DNA of 64,000 nt from Ancylobacter polymorphus. Lineage in GTDB: Bacteria > Pseudomonadota > Alphaproteobacteria > Rhizobiales > Xanthobacteraceae. This document shows, piece after piece, positions 32,130-42,227 of the stretch (positions are counted from its first letter, which is position 1; each line of letters begins with the position of its first letter). The stretch is from assembly GCF_022836935.1 (NCBI RefSeq), contig NZ_CP083240.1, positions 186,001 to 250,000 of the forward strand, written 5' to 3'. Under the pieces are notes generated by a model that saw nothing but the letters and a program-made list of their open reading frames with translations, was not told where the DNA came from and made no database searches. Both the position numbers and the translations under genes were made by a program.

Positions 32130-32388
32130 TTTTTGAGAGAACGTCCTGCAGCATCGCCTTGTCGAGCGACAGGTCCGCAACGATCCGCTTCAGCTTGGCG
32201 TTCTCCTCCTCCAGCTGGCGCAGTCGCTTCACTTCCGACGGCATCATCCCGCCATAGCGCTTGCGCCAATTGTAGAACGTCGCCTCGGAAATCCCGGTCT
32301 TGCGGCACACCTCACCGATCGCCGTGCCGTCCTCCGCCTGCTTCAGAACGAAGGCGATCTGCGCCTCCGAAAACTTCGATGCCTTCAT
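32130..32388 (-). pseudogene. IS3-family (IS407-like) orfA remnant
   Basis: The start MKASKFSEAQIAFVLKQAED, the HTH (GEVCRKTGISEATFYNWRKRYGG) and the coiled coil LEEENAKLKRIVADLSLDKAMLQ are intact for about 86 residues. Homology ends at the A6 run near 32127-32133, exactly where orfB should begin in the -1 frame. The missing orfB part and the orfB tail at 28351-28671 look like two ends of one original element. Confidence 0.82.
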
Positions 32389-32800
32389 GGAATTCTCCTC
32401 CTCCCCGTGCCGGGGACCATAAGTGGAAAATTCCAGTTCCGGCCGGACCAAAAAACCGGGAGCACGTCATCATGAGGGCGATCGGGGGCTTGTTGCCTCG
32501 GCCTCTGCGTTGAGACCACTAACACAGAGGCGGTGGCTCGTTTAGCGTTTCGCCGGGCCGTCCGTTCGTGTCGCGACCGAATGGCGCGCGAGGTGTGTCG
32601 TGCATGCGTCACCGTGCACAACGTAAGCTGAACCAATGCTTGCAATAGAGGATATGAATACTCCCCAGGCGGCACGGCAAAAATCAACCATTTCGTACCC
32701 TTTCCAGCATCTGGCGCGCGGTACTTCAGGATATATTTGCGCGTTGGAATCAGCAGGCTATTTGCGCCTATATCATTGCTTTGAACGACCGCTGCGTGGC
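32389..32800. other. Intergenic region without recognised gene
   Basis: 412 bp between the IS remnant and the CoxG-like gene. The left part may contain the original IS end. I see no supported coding region or RNA. Confidence 0.4.
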
Positions 32801-33265
32801 CTACTGCGTCATTTCACTCTGTTTATTCGTGACAATATCCGCGAACGCGCCGAAGAACTGTGCCGAGATCTTCTTGGCAGTCGAATCCAATAGTCGTGCG
32901 CCCAACTGGGCTATCTTGCCACCGACATCCGCCTTCACTTCATAGCGCAGGAGCGTGACATCATCGGACTCTTCATGGAGGCACACAAAGGCGCGCCCCT
33001 TGGCGAAACCTGCAATCCCGCCCTGTCCCTCCCCGATGATTACATAACTATCGGGTGCTTGAATATCACTGAGGCTTACCCGGCCGCCGAAGGTTGCCTT
33101 GATGGGCCCGACCTTCAGCACGACCTTGGCGGCGAACCCATCCTCGCCATCGCGCTCCAGCTCCTCGCAGCCCGGAATCGCCCGTCGCAGAACCTCGGGT
33201 TCGTTTAGGGCCGCCCAGACCACTTCTCGTGGCGCCTCGATGCGAGCCTGACCAGTGAGTTCCAT
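32801..33265 (-). CDS. CoxG-like SRPBCC protein
   Basis: 154 aa. MELTGQARIEAPREVVWAAL, PGCEELERDGEDGF, VGPIKATFGGRV and AQLGARLLDSTAKKISAQFF make the full CoxG signature: a START-like fold with a C-terminal membrane-near helix. CoxG proteins help recruit or assemble molybdenum hydroxylases at the membrane. It starts 2 bp after the large subunit and is last in the minus operon 37218 to 32801. Confidence 0.9.
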   Translation of the reverse strand: MELTGQARIEAPREVVWAALNEPEVLRRAIPGCEELERDGEDGFAAKVVLKVGPIKATFGGRVSLSDIQAPDSYVIIGEGQGGIAGFAKGRAFVCLHEESDDVTLLRYEVKADVGGKIAQLGARLLDSTAKKISAQFFGAFADIVTNKQSEMTQ

Positions 33266-33267
33266 GC

Positions 33268-35735
33268 TCAGTCTTCTCCCTTTTTCTGTTTTTGTCGTAT
33301 CAGGCCATGCAGCGTGCTTGGCGGCAACGGCATCGCATCGACCTTTACGTTGAAAGGCCGTAGCGCGTCCTCGATGGCGGCGCAGATCGCCGGTGGCGCG
33401 CCCATGCGTCCTCCTTCACCGCCTCCCTTGATACCGAATTCGGTATAAGGAGATGGCGTCTCCACGTGCCCCACGCGGATTTTCGGCGGCATCTCGTGAA
33501 CGGTCGGAATGAGGTAGTCGGCGAAAGAGGCGGTCAGCAGCTGACCGTTCTCATCATACTGGAAGCGTTCGAGCAGCGCCGTGCCGATGCCCTGGGCGGT
33601 ACCGCCGGTCACATGCCCGCTCAAGGTCACCGGATTGACCACGGTTCCGCAGTCATGGACCGCGACATAGTCCAGGAACGTGACCTGCCCGGTTTCGACG
33701 TCGACCTCGATGACCGGCATATGACACATATGGCCCATGATCGGATAGAAGATGCCGAGGTCGGATCGATCCTCCGAGGGCATGGTGGTGAGCGGGTGAT
33801 CGTAGGTGTAGGCAGCATCGAGGCCGCTGGTCAGGCTTGGATCGTCGGGAAGAGACAGTCGAAACATGTGGGCGTGAAGCGCGACATCCGGGATGGTGAC
33901 GAACGTGTTGACGTCCCGGGGGCCGATCTTGCCGTCTCGCATTTCGAGTTCCTCGACTGTGCAGCCAAGCATATGTGCGGCGATCTTGAAGAGCTTCGCC
34001 TTAATGATATTGCCGGCCCCCACAAGTGCACCCGCGATCATCACCGTGTAACGGCTGCCGCCCGGCCCTGTGCCGGCAAGGCCATGATCGGTATCGGTAT
34101 AAGTGATGCTGATGTCTGCAGGATCAATCTGGAGCAGCTCGGCGAGAATCTGGGTCGCCATCGTCTCCGGACTGTTGCCCCAGAAGGGAGCGTTGAGCGA
34201 GACAAGTGCCTTGCCCATGGCATCGATCTTGACGCTGACCGCCTCCGGCGAACTCGTCAGCGCGAAACCCGGCTCCGGATTCAGCATCCAGAATTCGGTC
34301 GAGCTGAAAACGCTGCGCTCCTGGCAGGTGGCGATGCCGATGCCGATGTAACGGCCCTGCTTGCGTAACTCCGCCTGCTTTTTCCGCCAGCCGGCATAGT
34401 CAAGCATGCTGAGTGCCTTGTCGAGCACCGCGGGATAATTGCCACTGTCGTAGAGATTCCCGGTCGGAATCTTGTAGGGAAACTGTTCCTGCTTGATGAA
34501 GTTCTGTCGACGAAACTCGACGGGATCGAGACCGAGTTCATCGATGGCGGCGTCGACCATTCGCTCGATGACGAAATTGGACACTTCCGAACCAAATCCG
34601 CGATAGGCACCCTGCTGGCACTTATTCGAGAACACCGCGGTGATCTCGATATCGACAGATCGGATCTTATAGGGGCCGGTGATCTGCGACAGCGCATTGC
34701 CGTGATGGCCAACGCCAAACTGGAAGTAGGCTCCATAGTCGTCGATGCACGAGCAGCGAAGCCCGATCATGTTGTTGGCCGCATCGAGCGCGAGCTCGGC
34801 CTCGTACCAACGTTCCGAGCCGTGATTGTCGCACGCGGTGATATTGTCGATCCGATCCTCGATGTATTTCACCGGACGGCGGCAGAGACGCGCCAGCGAG
34901 GCGGCCAGAATCGGCACCTTGTGGGCGAACAGCTTGCTCCCGAAGCTGCCGCCGGCGATCGTCGGAATGACATTCAGCTTGTGGGTGGGAACCCCGAGAG
35001 AACCGGCAAGCGTGAAGCCGACATAATTATACATAGAGCTGTTGCAATAGACCGTGAACTTGCCGCTGCCGCTGTCGTACTGACCGATGGCGCCCACCGT
35101 TTCCATGGGCTGCGCGCCTGATCTCGGCCAATAGAGCTTGCGGCGGACGATCCTGGCCGCATTGGCGAAGTCCTCGTCCGCCGGACCGAACTTGAACCTC
35201 CGCTGCAGGGCGATGTTGGTCGGTCCACGCTCGGGATGAAGGATACCGTCGCCGCTTGCCGCCAGCGCGGTTTCTGCATCGGATATGACCGGCAGGCTTT
35301 CGTAGTCGACCTCGACAAGATCGAGAGCGTCCTCGGCGACGTAGCGGTTCTCCGCGACGACGACAACGACGGGCTCACCGACATGGCGAACCTTTCCAAC
35401 CGCGACACAACGTTGCTCGACCGGAGGGTTGGCAAAACAGGGCAACGGGCCGGTCGTCTTCGCAAGGTCCTCGCCGGTCAGCACCTTCACCACGCCGGGC
35501 AGACTGGCGGCAGCCTCGCTGCGGATCGAAACAATACGGGCATGAGCATGGGGGCTGCGCAACACGGCCGCGTGCAACATGTTGGGCAGGTCGATGTCAT
35601 CCACATAGCGGCCGTTGCCGGTCATGATGCGCGGGTCCTCGACTCGCTTCATATTCTGACCGATCCACTTCAGCGCCTGGCCAGGGCGTTCGCGCTGCCG
35701 GCTTGGAGGAATGGCGCGAGCGCTGTCCATCGTGG

Positions 35736-35739
<4 letters not shown>
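33268..35739 (-). CDS. Molybdenum hydroxylase large subunit (xanthine dehydrogenase/CoxL family)
   Basis: 823 aa. The N-terminal a/b hammerhead domain (RVEDPRIMTGNGRYVDDI to about residue 150) is followed by the Mo-binding domains: GGSFGSK (about 265), GAYRGFGSE (about 395) and the catalytic Glu in GIKGGGEGGRMGAPPA (about 772). It lacks the AYxCSFR loop of true CO dehydrogenases, and its GQGHET-like segment reads FWGNSPETMATQ. It would hydroxylate an N-heterocycle, aldehyde or activated C-H using molybdopterin cytosine dinucleotide. Substrate unknown. Confidence 0.92.
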
Positions 35740-36236
<497 letters not shown>

Positions 36237-36348
36237 GCACGCTCCTCCCTCAAGGTCGTTCAGCGGGCCGATGCGGGCGGCCTTTATTGCGGCGACGCCA
36301 GCAGATCACCGCCGAACATCGCCGGATCATCATTCGGACCGCGTGCGC

Positions 36349-37218
36349 CTATGAGGCCACGGCACGGTCGACGCTTCTCGCCAGCACTCGCTGCGTCAGC
36401 ACCCGGACAAGTTGGCGACGATAGTCCGACGTCGCATGGAGATCGGCTGGCGGGTCCGATGCCTCGGCCGCAGCGTCCGCCGCCTCTGCAATGACCTCGG
36501 CTGTGGGTGCTCGCCCTTCGATCATCGCTTCAACGACCGGCAAGCGCACCGTGTCGCAGCCGATGTTCCGGTAACCGATGCGCACGTTGCGGCACAGGTG
36601 ATCTCGCACTTCCAGCAACGCTGCGCAGGCGACAAGGGCGAAGTCGCCCTTTCGCTGCGCCACTTCAAGGAACGCATAGCCATGCGGCTTTGGCGGCACC
36701 GGCAAGGTGATTGCCACCAGCAGCTCATTGGGTTCCAGGGCGGTCGTGAAGTCGCCCTGCAGGAACTCCTCGACCGGAATCTGCCGTTGCCCGTTCGAAC
36801 TCTGAACGACCATTGTCGCCCCGAGCACCGACATGATCAGCGGCATCTCGGAGGCCGGATCATTGTGACAGAGGCTCCCGCCCAGCGTTCCACGATTGCG
36901 CACGGAATGATGGGCGACTTCATGATAGGCTTCGGCGATCAGAGGGCAGGCCTGCGCGATCGTCGGAGAGTTCAGCAGGGTGTTGTGCGTTGTCATCGCA
37001 CCGATGTGCAGCACGCCGTCGGCGCTTTCGATTCCGCGCAGGCTCTCGAGGCGGCCGATATCAATCAGGCAGCCGAACTGAACCAGTCGCAAATTCATCA
37101 TCGGGATAAGGCTTTGCCCGCCAGCGAGAACCTTCGCACTGTCGCCGCGACGGTCCAGGAATGCCAACGCCTCATCGACCGTCCCCGGCCTTTCATATTC
37201 GAATGCTGCAGGCTTCAT
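36349..37218 (-). CDS. Molybdenum hydroxylase FAD-binding medium subunit
   Basis: 289 aa from the ATG at 37218, which follows GGGAGGAGTC. AKVLAGGQSLIPMMNLRL is the first FAD motif (about residues 27-44) and GGSLCHNDPASEMPLIM the second (about 110-126), where TIGG reads TLGG. The C-terminal CO_deh_flav_C domain follows. First gene of the operon (medium, small, large, CoxG). A 112-bp gap precedes the small-subunit gene. Confidence 0.94.
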   Translation of the reverse strand: MKPAAFEYERPGTVDEALAFLDRRGDSAKVLAGGQSLIPMMNLRLVQFGCLIDIGRLESLRGIESADGVLHIGAMTTHNTLLNSPTIAQACPLIAEAYHEVAHHSVRNRGTLGGSLCHNDPASEMPLIMSVLGATMVVQSSNGQRQIPVEEFLQGDFTTALEPNELLVAITLPVPPKPHGYAFLEVAQRKGDFALVACAALLEVRDHLCRNVRIGYRNIGCDTVRLPVVEAMIEGRAPTAEVIAEAADAAAEASDPPADLHATSDYRRQLVRVLTQRVLARSVDRAVAS

Positions 37219-37594
37219 GACTCCTCCCAACATAGTTTTGTTATAGATTGAAGACGTATCCGGACTTGTCGAGAATATGCCAGGCCTTATTAAGCAGTCA
37301 GCCGCGCTATACACGAGCACAATACTGCAGGCACGCCCCCCGCGAGCCTGAGCACGTATTTATTTATCAAATGAACATTAATATATGTTTGGTGTCAAGC
37401 AGAATGACTTCACGCGACGCGCCAATACGTAACAGGTGACCACCAAGACCTCTGCACGCGCTTCCCCTCGGCATTTCGCGCAAATCAAAGCGCTGGACTG
37501 GGAGAGGCGACTAGAAAATCATTCGATAAACAGCGTCGCATCCGTCTGCCTGCGCGTTGTCGAGCCGAGCCAAGGGCGGCATTCGCGCGCCCTG
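37219..37594. other. Control region upstream of the molybdenum hydroxylase operon
   Basis: 376 bp without a gene. It contains the AT-rich operator candidate at 37363-37382, 145 bp before the medium-subunit start. Confidence 0.5.
37363..37382. promoter_or_regulatory. Candidate TetR operator, third copy
   Basis: TTTATCAAATGAACATTAAT agrees with the 39336 copy at 15 of 20 positions, mainly in the outer arms. Weaker than the other two sites. Confidence 0.4.
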
Positions 37595-38365
37595 TCAGCC
37601 GGCTGTCCATCCACCATCGATAACGAGCGAGCTGCCCGTCATCAACGAAGAAGCCTCCGACGCGAGGAAGATGGCCGCACCGACCACATCGGAGAGCTGG
37701 CCGAGCCGCCCGAGCTTTATTTTGGACACGATCTCGCGCCGCTGCTCCTCCTTCTCAAGGAAGGGCTTCGTCATCGGCGTTTCGATAAAGGTCGGACCGA
37801 TCGAGTTGACGCGAATCCCGACCGGGCCGAGCTCGATGGCGAGCGCCTTGGTGAACCCCTCGATCGCCCATTTGGACGCGCAGTAGATCGTCCTGTTTGC
37901 TGCACCGACGTGGCCCATCTGCGACGACATGTTGATGATGGACCCGCGGATGCCACCATTCGCCATGCCGCGGCTGACGGCCTGAGCCGCAAAGATCGCG
38001 GACTTCAGGTTCAGATCCATCACCGCGTCATAGTCTTCCTCGGTGACGTCGCTGAGCGGCTTGGGCCGGTTGGTGCCGGCATTGTTCACAAAGATATCGA
38101 ATGCCGGCAACGCTGCGACCGAACGGCCAAAGTCCCTGATGTCGGTCACGTCCGAAACCAGCGGACGCGCAATGAGACCCTTCCCGCACAATTCGTCGCA
38201 TGCGTGATGGATCTGATCGGCGGATCGTGCGCAGAGCGTCACATCGGCACCTGCCATCGCCAACGCGTCGGCGATGGCCCGACCTAGGCCGCGTCCAGCT
38301 CCGGTGACCAAGGCGCGTCTTCCGCCTAGATGGAAGTTCGCCAGCACATCAACATCGCTCGTCAT
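37595..38365 (-). CDS. SDR-family oxidoreductase
   Basis: 256 aa classical SDR. TGAGRGLG (about residues 21-28), CARSAD (NADP-type Arg), NNAG near 95, Ser in NMSSQMG and YCASK near 163. It is 6 bp downstream of the cyclase-family gene and co-transcribed with it. It probably oxidises or reduces an intermediate of the molybdenum-hydroxylase pathway; the substrate is not known. Confidence 0.92.
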   Translation of the reverse strand: MTSDVDVLANFHLGGRRALVTGAGRGLGRAIADALAMAGADVTLCARSADQIHHACDELCGKGLIARPLVSDVTDIRDFGRSVAALPAFDIFVNNAGTNRPKPLSDVTEEDYDAVMDLNLKSAIFAAQAVSRGMANGGIRGSIINMSSQMGHVGAANRTIYCASKWAIEGFTKALAIELGPVGIRVNSIGPTFIETPMTKPFLEKEEQRREIVSKIKLGRLGQLSDVVGAAIFLASEASSLMTGSSLVIDGGWTAG

Positions 38366-38371
38366 GGCCGA

Positions 38372-39322
38372 TCACTTGATAGCTTGGGGATTGATCGGCG
38401 AGCCGGCACCGCCGGGCAGATGCAGAGGCGGAGCCACGAAGAAGAATTCATAGACTTTGTCCTGCGCACAATCCTCGGCCAGTTCCTTCACGTAGAAGAT
38501 CTCGCCCATCGAGATTCCCATCGCCGGAATGACGACCCAATGCCAGGGCTGATTGGCGTCTTTGGTCTCGTTCGGCCGCACCTCGCAGCCCCATGTGTCG
38601 GTACAGATTGCAGCGACGTCCTTGTTCCGCAGCCAGAAGCACGTTTCGAAACCCAGGCCCGGAGCGTCTCCGCCGGCGTACCCCTCCCAGCTCCCGGACG
38701 CGAGACAGCGCTCTTGGTGTCCGGTGCGCACGATCACGAAGTCACCCTTGCGGATCTCCACATTCTGGCTCGTCGCGCAGGCATCGAGGTCGGCGCTGGT
38801 GATCGCGTAGCCATCCGCCAGCGAGGACAGGCCCTTGAAGCGGGCGATGTCGAGAAGGACGCCGCGCCCGACCATCTTGTCGCGCACATGCTCGATACCG
38901 AGCTTTCTTGCACCCTTCGCATCGACGAGCCCAGCATCGTAGCCATTGTACATCTTGTCGTCGAGAAAGATGTGGCAGAGCGCGTCCCATTGGGTGGACG
39001 CTTGGCACGGCATGTTTATGGCGTCGTCCGCGTACCGCAGATAAGGCCCGGGAGCATCCTGGTTGCCGGCGACGGCATCGGTTCCGGTGGCCAGCATGGT
39101 GTGGATCGGATTCCAGCGTCCTCCGAACAGCCCGGATTGTATCGGCTCCTTGAGCGAGAGGGCGAGGGAGAACGTTCGGCCCTTGCGGATCAACCGGCCA
39201 GCCGCGATCACATCGGACGGCTCGATGTTGTTCAGCGTGCCGATCTGGTCGTCTTCGCCCCAGCGCCCCCAGTTGGAAACCTCATTTGCCGCGTCGTAGA
39301 TCGCCTGACGATCGAAGCTCAT
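38372..39322 (-). CDS. Cyclase-family (kynurenine formamidase-like) metal hydrolase, variant active site
   Basis: 316 aa from the ATG at 39322, chosen because GGAGGG precedes it; an ATG at 39334 is in frame. The family is a swivelling beta-alpha-beta fold that binds a metal via HxGTHxDxxxH. Here the segment reads STQWDALCHIF (about residues 110-120), keeping Asp and the last His but replacing the first two His. This long (about 310 aa) subgroup is common but uncharacterised; relatives include isatin hydrolase, which opens an N-heterocyclic ring. Ring opening after hydroxylation would suit the gene context (inference). Confidence 0.85.
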   Translation of the reverse strand: MSFDRQAIYDAANEVSNWGRWGEDDQIGTLNNIEPSDVIAAGRLIRKGRTFSLALSLKEPIQSGLFGGRWNPIHTMLATGTDAVAGNQDAPGPYLRYADDAINMPCQASTQWDALCHIFLDDKMYNGYDAGLVDAKGARKLGIEHVRDKMVGRGVLLDIARFKGLSSLADGYAITSADLDACATSQNVEIRKGDFVIVRTGHQERCLASGSWEGYAGGDAPGLGFETCFWLRNKDVAAICTDTWGCEVRPNETKDANQPWHWVVIPAMGISMGEIFYVKELAEDCAQDKVYEFFFVAPPLHLPGGAGSPINPQAIK

Positions 39323-39335
39323 CGCGCCCTCCATG

Positions 39336-39355
39336 TTTATCGATCGATAATTAAT
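39336..39355. promoter_or_regulatory. TetR operator, first copy
   Basis: TTTATCGATCGATAATTAAT contains the perfect 14-bp palindrome TTATCGATCGATAA (39337-39350). It lies directly before the cyclase start and 120 bp from the divergent TetR gene, so it may control both. Confidence 0.7.
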
Positions 39356-39474
39356 ATCGAAGCAAACTGGCCGTCAAGGTCACAATGTGTAATATGCGGC
39401 GAGGTAGGGATCTGCAGGCATCCGCGCGGCTCGTTCGCGCCGAAGGCTGACCTGGATCGGAACGACGGGCGTCC

Positions 39475-40197
39475 ATGAAGAAAGCCGCAAGCAAGACTGA
39501 CAGCCGCCGCCGCCTGCCGCCCGCCGAGCGTCGAGAGAAGATCTTGTCCGAAGCCATTTCGGTCTTTGCCGAGAACGGCTTTGAAAGCAGCACGCGTGAG
39601 CTCGCGCAGCAGCTCGGCATCACCCAACCGCTGCTCTATCGTTACTTTCCCAACAAGGAGAGCCTGATTCGCGAAGTCTACAGGGCCGTTTACCTTGATC
39701 GCTGGAACGTCGAATGGGATCAGCTCCTCTGCGACCGGAGCCGGCCTCTGGACGAACGTCTGCGGGTTTTCTACGGAAGCTATACCGACGCTATTTTCGC
39801 CCGCGAATGGATGCGCATTTATCTGTTCTCCGGCTTGAAAGGCGCCGATATCAATCGCTGGTATATCGGATTGCTGGAAGAACGAATTCTTCAGCGCATC
39901 ATGAAGGAGTATCGTCATCTTGTCGGGCTGGATGACGAAATCCCCCCGTCGGCGGAGGAGCTGGAACTGGCGTGGGCCTTCCACAGCGGGATCTTCTATG
40001 CCGGCGTGCGCGAACATATCTATGAGTTACCGCCGGTCCAGGATCGCCAGCGCATGATCGCCAATACGGTGCGCCTGTTCCATCTCGGTATTCAGGACTT
40101 CTATGCGGAACAGGCGTTGGCGGCCGTCACCCCGGCCGCTCTCAAGAAGTCGCCGAAGCATTCGGCTCTATCCAAGCGGAAGGTCCCCACTCGCTGA
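39475..40197 (+). CDS. TetR/AcrR-family transcriptional regulator
   Basis: 240 aa. The N-terminal HTH (RREKILSEAISVFAENGFESSTRELAQQLGITQPLLYRYFPNKESL, residues about 19-65) is typical; the ligand domain is all-helical and the last 25 residues are basic. It is divergent from the cyclase-SDR pair. The palindrome between them and related sequences before the molybdenum hydroxylase operon and the HisD-like gene suggest it controls the whole second cluster. Confidence 0.92.
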   Translation: MKKAASKTDSRRRLPPAERREKILSEAISVFAENGFESSTRELAQQLGITQPLLYRYFPNKESLIREVYRAVYLDRWNVEWDQLLCDRSRPLDERLRVFYGSYTDAIFAREWMRIYLFSGLKGADINRWYIGLLEERILQRIMKEYRHLVGLDDEIPPSAEELELAWAFHSGIFYAGVREHIYELPPVQDRQRMIANTVRLFHLGIQDFYAEQALAAVTPAALKKSPKHSALSKRKVPTR

Positions 40198-40518
40198 CCC
40201 AGCCTAAGGCCTCTTGGCGACTGGCTCATCCCGTGAGCTCGGACGTGACGACGGAATTTGACGCCTGTCCGGCGGATGATCCGTGATCGAGGCCGCGAGC
40301 CAAACTCGTGCGCATCATAAGCCGTCCGGTCGTTACGCGCCCACGCCACCTGTTTCGCCGGAGCGAACACGGCGTCCTTGACAACAAGAAATAAATAATC
40401 GATTGATAAATAATGGCGGAGACGGGTGGCGCCCCTAGCGCGGCAGGTATCCATATGATGTAGCCCGCGGGGCTACGCCACCGCCTGCATCACCCCAGAG
40501 CGACAAAGCGGAGGCGAC
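40198..40518. other. Control region upstream of the HisD-like gene
   Basis: 321 bp without a gene; the AT-rich operator copy at 40391-40410 is the only clear feature. Confidence 0.5.
40391..40410 (-). promoter_or_regulatory. TetR operator, second copy
   Basis: On the minus strand TTTATCAATCGATTATTTAT; it matches the 39336 site through TTTATC, ATCGAT and the final TWAT. It is 109 bp upstream of the HisD-like ATG. Confidence 0.6.
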
Positions 40519-41826
40519 ATGATCGTGCATCTCAAGAAGGGCAAACCAGAAGCCGAGCGCTCCGAGGACGACCAACAGGTGCGGTCGGTCGTTGAGGCCA
40601 CACTCAAGGATATCGAGGCACGCGGCGACCGCGCGGTCCGGGAACTGTCGCAACGGTTCGATGCGTTTTCGCCCCCCTCTTTCCGGCTGTCGGAGAGCGA
40701 CATAGAGGGCCTCATGAACAAGGTGGCGGACCGCGACATTGAAGACATCCGGTTTGCACAGACCCAGGTCCGCAAGTTCGCTGAAGCGCAGCGCAACTCG
40801 ATGAGCGACATCGAGATTGAAACCCTGCCCGGCGTCATATTAGGCCACAGGAACATTCCAGTTCAGTCTGTTGGCTGTTACGTACCGGGCGGCAAATTTC
40901 CGATGGTCGCCTCCGCCCACATGTCGGTCGCAACCGCCTCCGTAGCCGGCGTTCCACGGATTATCGCGGCGACACCGCCTTTCAAGGGCGAACCGAATCC
41001 CGCGGTCATTGCGGCAATCAAGCTGGGCGGAGCTCACGAGATCTACGTGCTGGGCGGGATCCAGGCCATCGGCGCAATGGCCATCGGTACGGAGACAATC
41101 AATCCGGTCGATATGCTGGTCGGCCCCGGCAATGCATTCGTGGCCGAAGCGAAGCGCCAACTCTACGGGCGCGTCGGCATCGATCTGTTCGCGGGCCCGA
41201 CCGAGACGATGGTGATCGCCGATGACAGCGTCGATGCCGAGATGTGCGCCACGGACCTTCTGGGCCAAGCGGAGCACGGATACAACTCGCCCGCGGTGCT
41301 GGTAACGAACTCGCGAGCCCTGGCAACCCAGACCATGGCCGAGATCGAACGTCTCCTGGCGATCTTGCCGACGCGGGAGACCGCGGCAAAGAGCTGGGAG
41401 GATTATGGTGAGGTGATCCTGTGCGACAGCTACGACGAGATGCTTGACGTTGCCAATGATATGGCCTCCGAGCATGTTCAGGTTATGACAGACCGGGACG
41501 ACTGGTTTCTGAAGAACATGCGTTCGTACGGCGCGTTGTTTCTCGGCCCCCGCACGAACGTTGCGAATGGAGACAAGGTAATCGGCACCAACCATACGCT
41601 ACCCACTAAAAAGGCTGGTCGCTACACTGGAGGACTGTGGGTCGGCAAGTTTCTAAAGACCCACAGCTACCAGAAAATCACAACCGATAGAGCCGCAGTG
41701 GAGATAGGCGGCTACTGTTCGCGACTGTGTCTACTCGAGGGTTTCGTTGGCCACGCTGAACAGGCCAACGTACGTGTACGCCGCTACGGCGGACTGAATG
41801 TTCCATATGGGGAGGCCGCCGACTAG
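40519..41826 (+). CDS. HisD-like NAD-dependent alcohol dehydrogenase
   Basis: 435 aa histidinol-dehydrogenase fold. [28 protein letters not shown] and [16 protein letters not shown] are family motifs. Zinc ligands and catalytic residues are kept: Gln and His in GQAEHGYNS, Glu-His in MASEHVQV, Asp and His in [14 protein letters not shown] and the final His in VGHAEQ. It lies far from any his genes and beside a catabolic cluster with its own operator, so it likely oxidises another alcohol to a carboxylate in two steps, as HpsN does for sulfopropanediol. The real substrate is unknown. Confidence 0.88.
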   Translation: MIVHLKKGKPEAERSEDDQQVRSVVEATLKDIEARGDRAVRELSQRFDAFSPPSFRLSESDIEGLMNKVADRDIEDIRFAQTQVRKFAEAQRNSMSDIEIETLPGVILGHRNIPVQSVGCYVPGGKFPMVASAHMSVATASVAGVPRIIAATPPFKGEPNPAVIAAIKLGGAHEIYVLGGIQAIGAMAIGTETINPVDMLVGPGNAFVAEAKRQLYGRVGIDLFAGPTETMVIADDSVDAEMCATDLLGQAEHGYNSPAVLVTNSRALATQTMAEIERLLAILPTRETAAKSWEDYGEVILCDSYDEMLDVANDMASEHVQVMTDRDDWFLKNMRSYGALFLGPRTNVANGDKVIGTNHTLPTKKAGRYTGGLWVGKFLKTHSYQKITTDRAAVEIGGYCSRLCLLEGFVGHAEQANVRVRRYGGLNVPYGEAAD

Positions 41827-42227
41827 GACTCGGGCGCGTTCTGCTGCCGTATCGGCACAGCGGCAGTAACCGCGGCCTTCGTCGGACCGCCCCTCGAGCC
41901 GACGACAGTGTGGACGCTGCTCCATCTGGCCGGCGTGCGGGCGGGACTCAACGGCTACAGATTGCTGAAAGGACGCCCGCTATGGTCTTCGATGCGGTGA
42001 CGTTCGGCCTCCTGCTCGCCTCGGCGGTGCGGCTGTCTGAGCATTCCTGGAGCCGCGAGAGCCTCGTTGACAGGAAAAACGACGTAGGCCATCACTACGT
42101 TAGTGCGCGTCTGGAGCGCCACCTGTCCGCGGCAAGAGAGCTTGCTCTCATCCAGTCACTAGATACTCGAGAACCTTCTTCCAGCCTTTCGTAAGCGGAC
42201 ACTGGGCGATTGGAAGGAAGGTTTGTC
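41827..42227. other. Intergenic region after the HisD-like gene
   Basis: 401 bp. A CTGCCG/CGGCAG hairpin near 41841-41866 may end the HisD-like transcript. A 94-codon frame at 41910-42194 has no good ribosome site or recognisable content. Confidence 0.4.

Noticed and set aside
40519..41826. Histidine biosynthesis gene hisD
   Set aside because: No other his genes nearby, and gene context and a TetR-type operator point to catabolism; a true hisD elsewhere would be expected.
41910..42194. 94-codon ORF after the HisD-like gene
   Set aside because: No ribosome site, no domain, and irregular composition.
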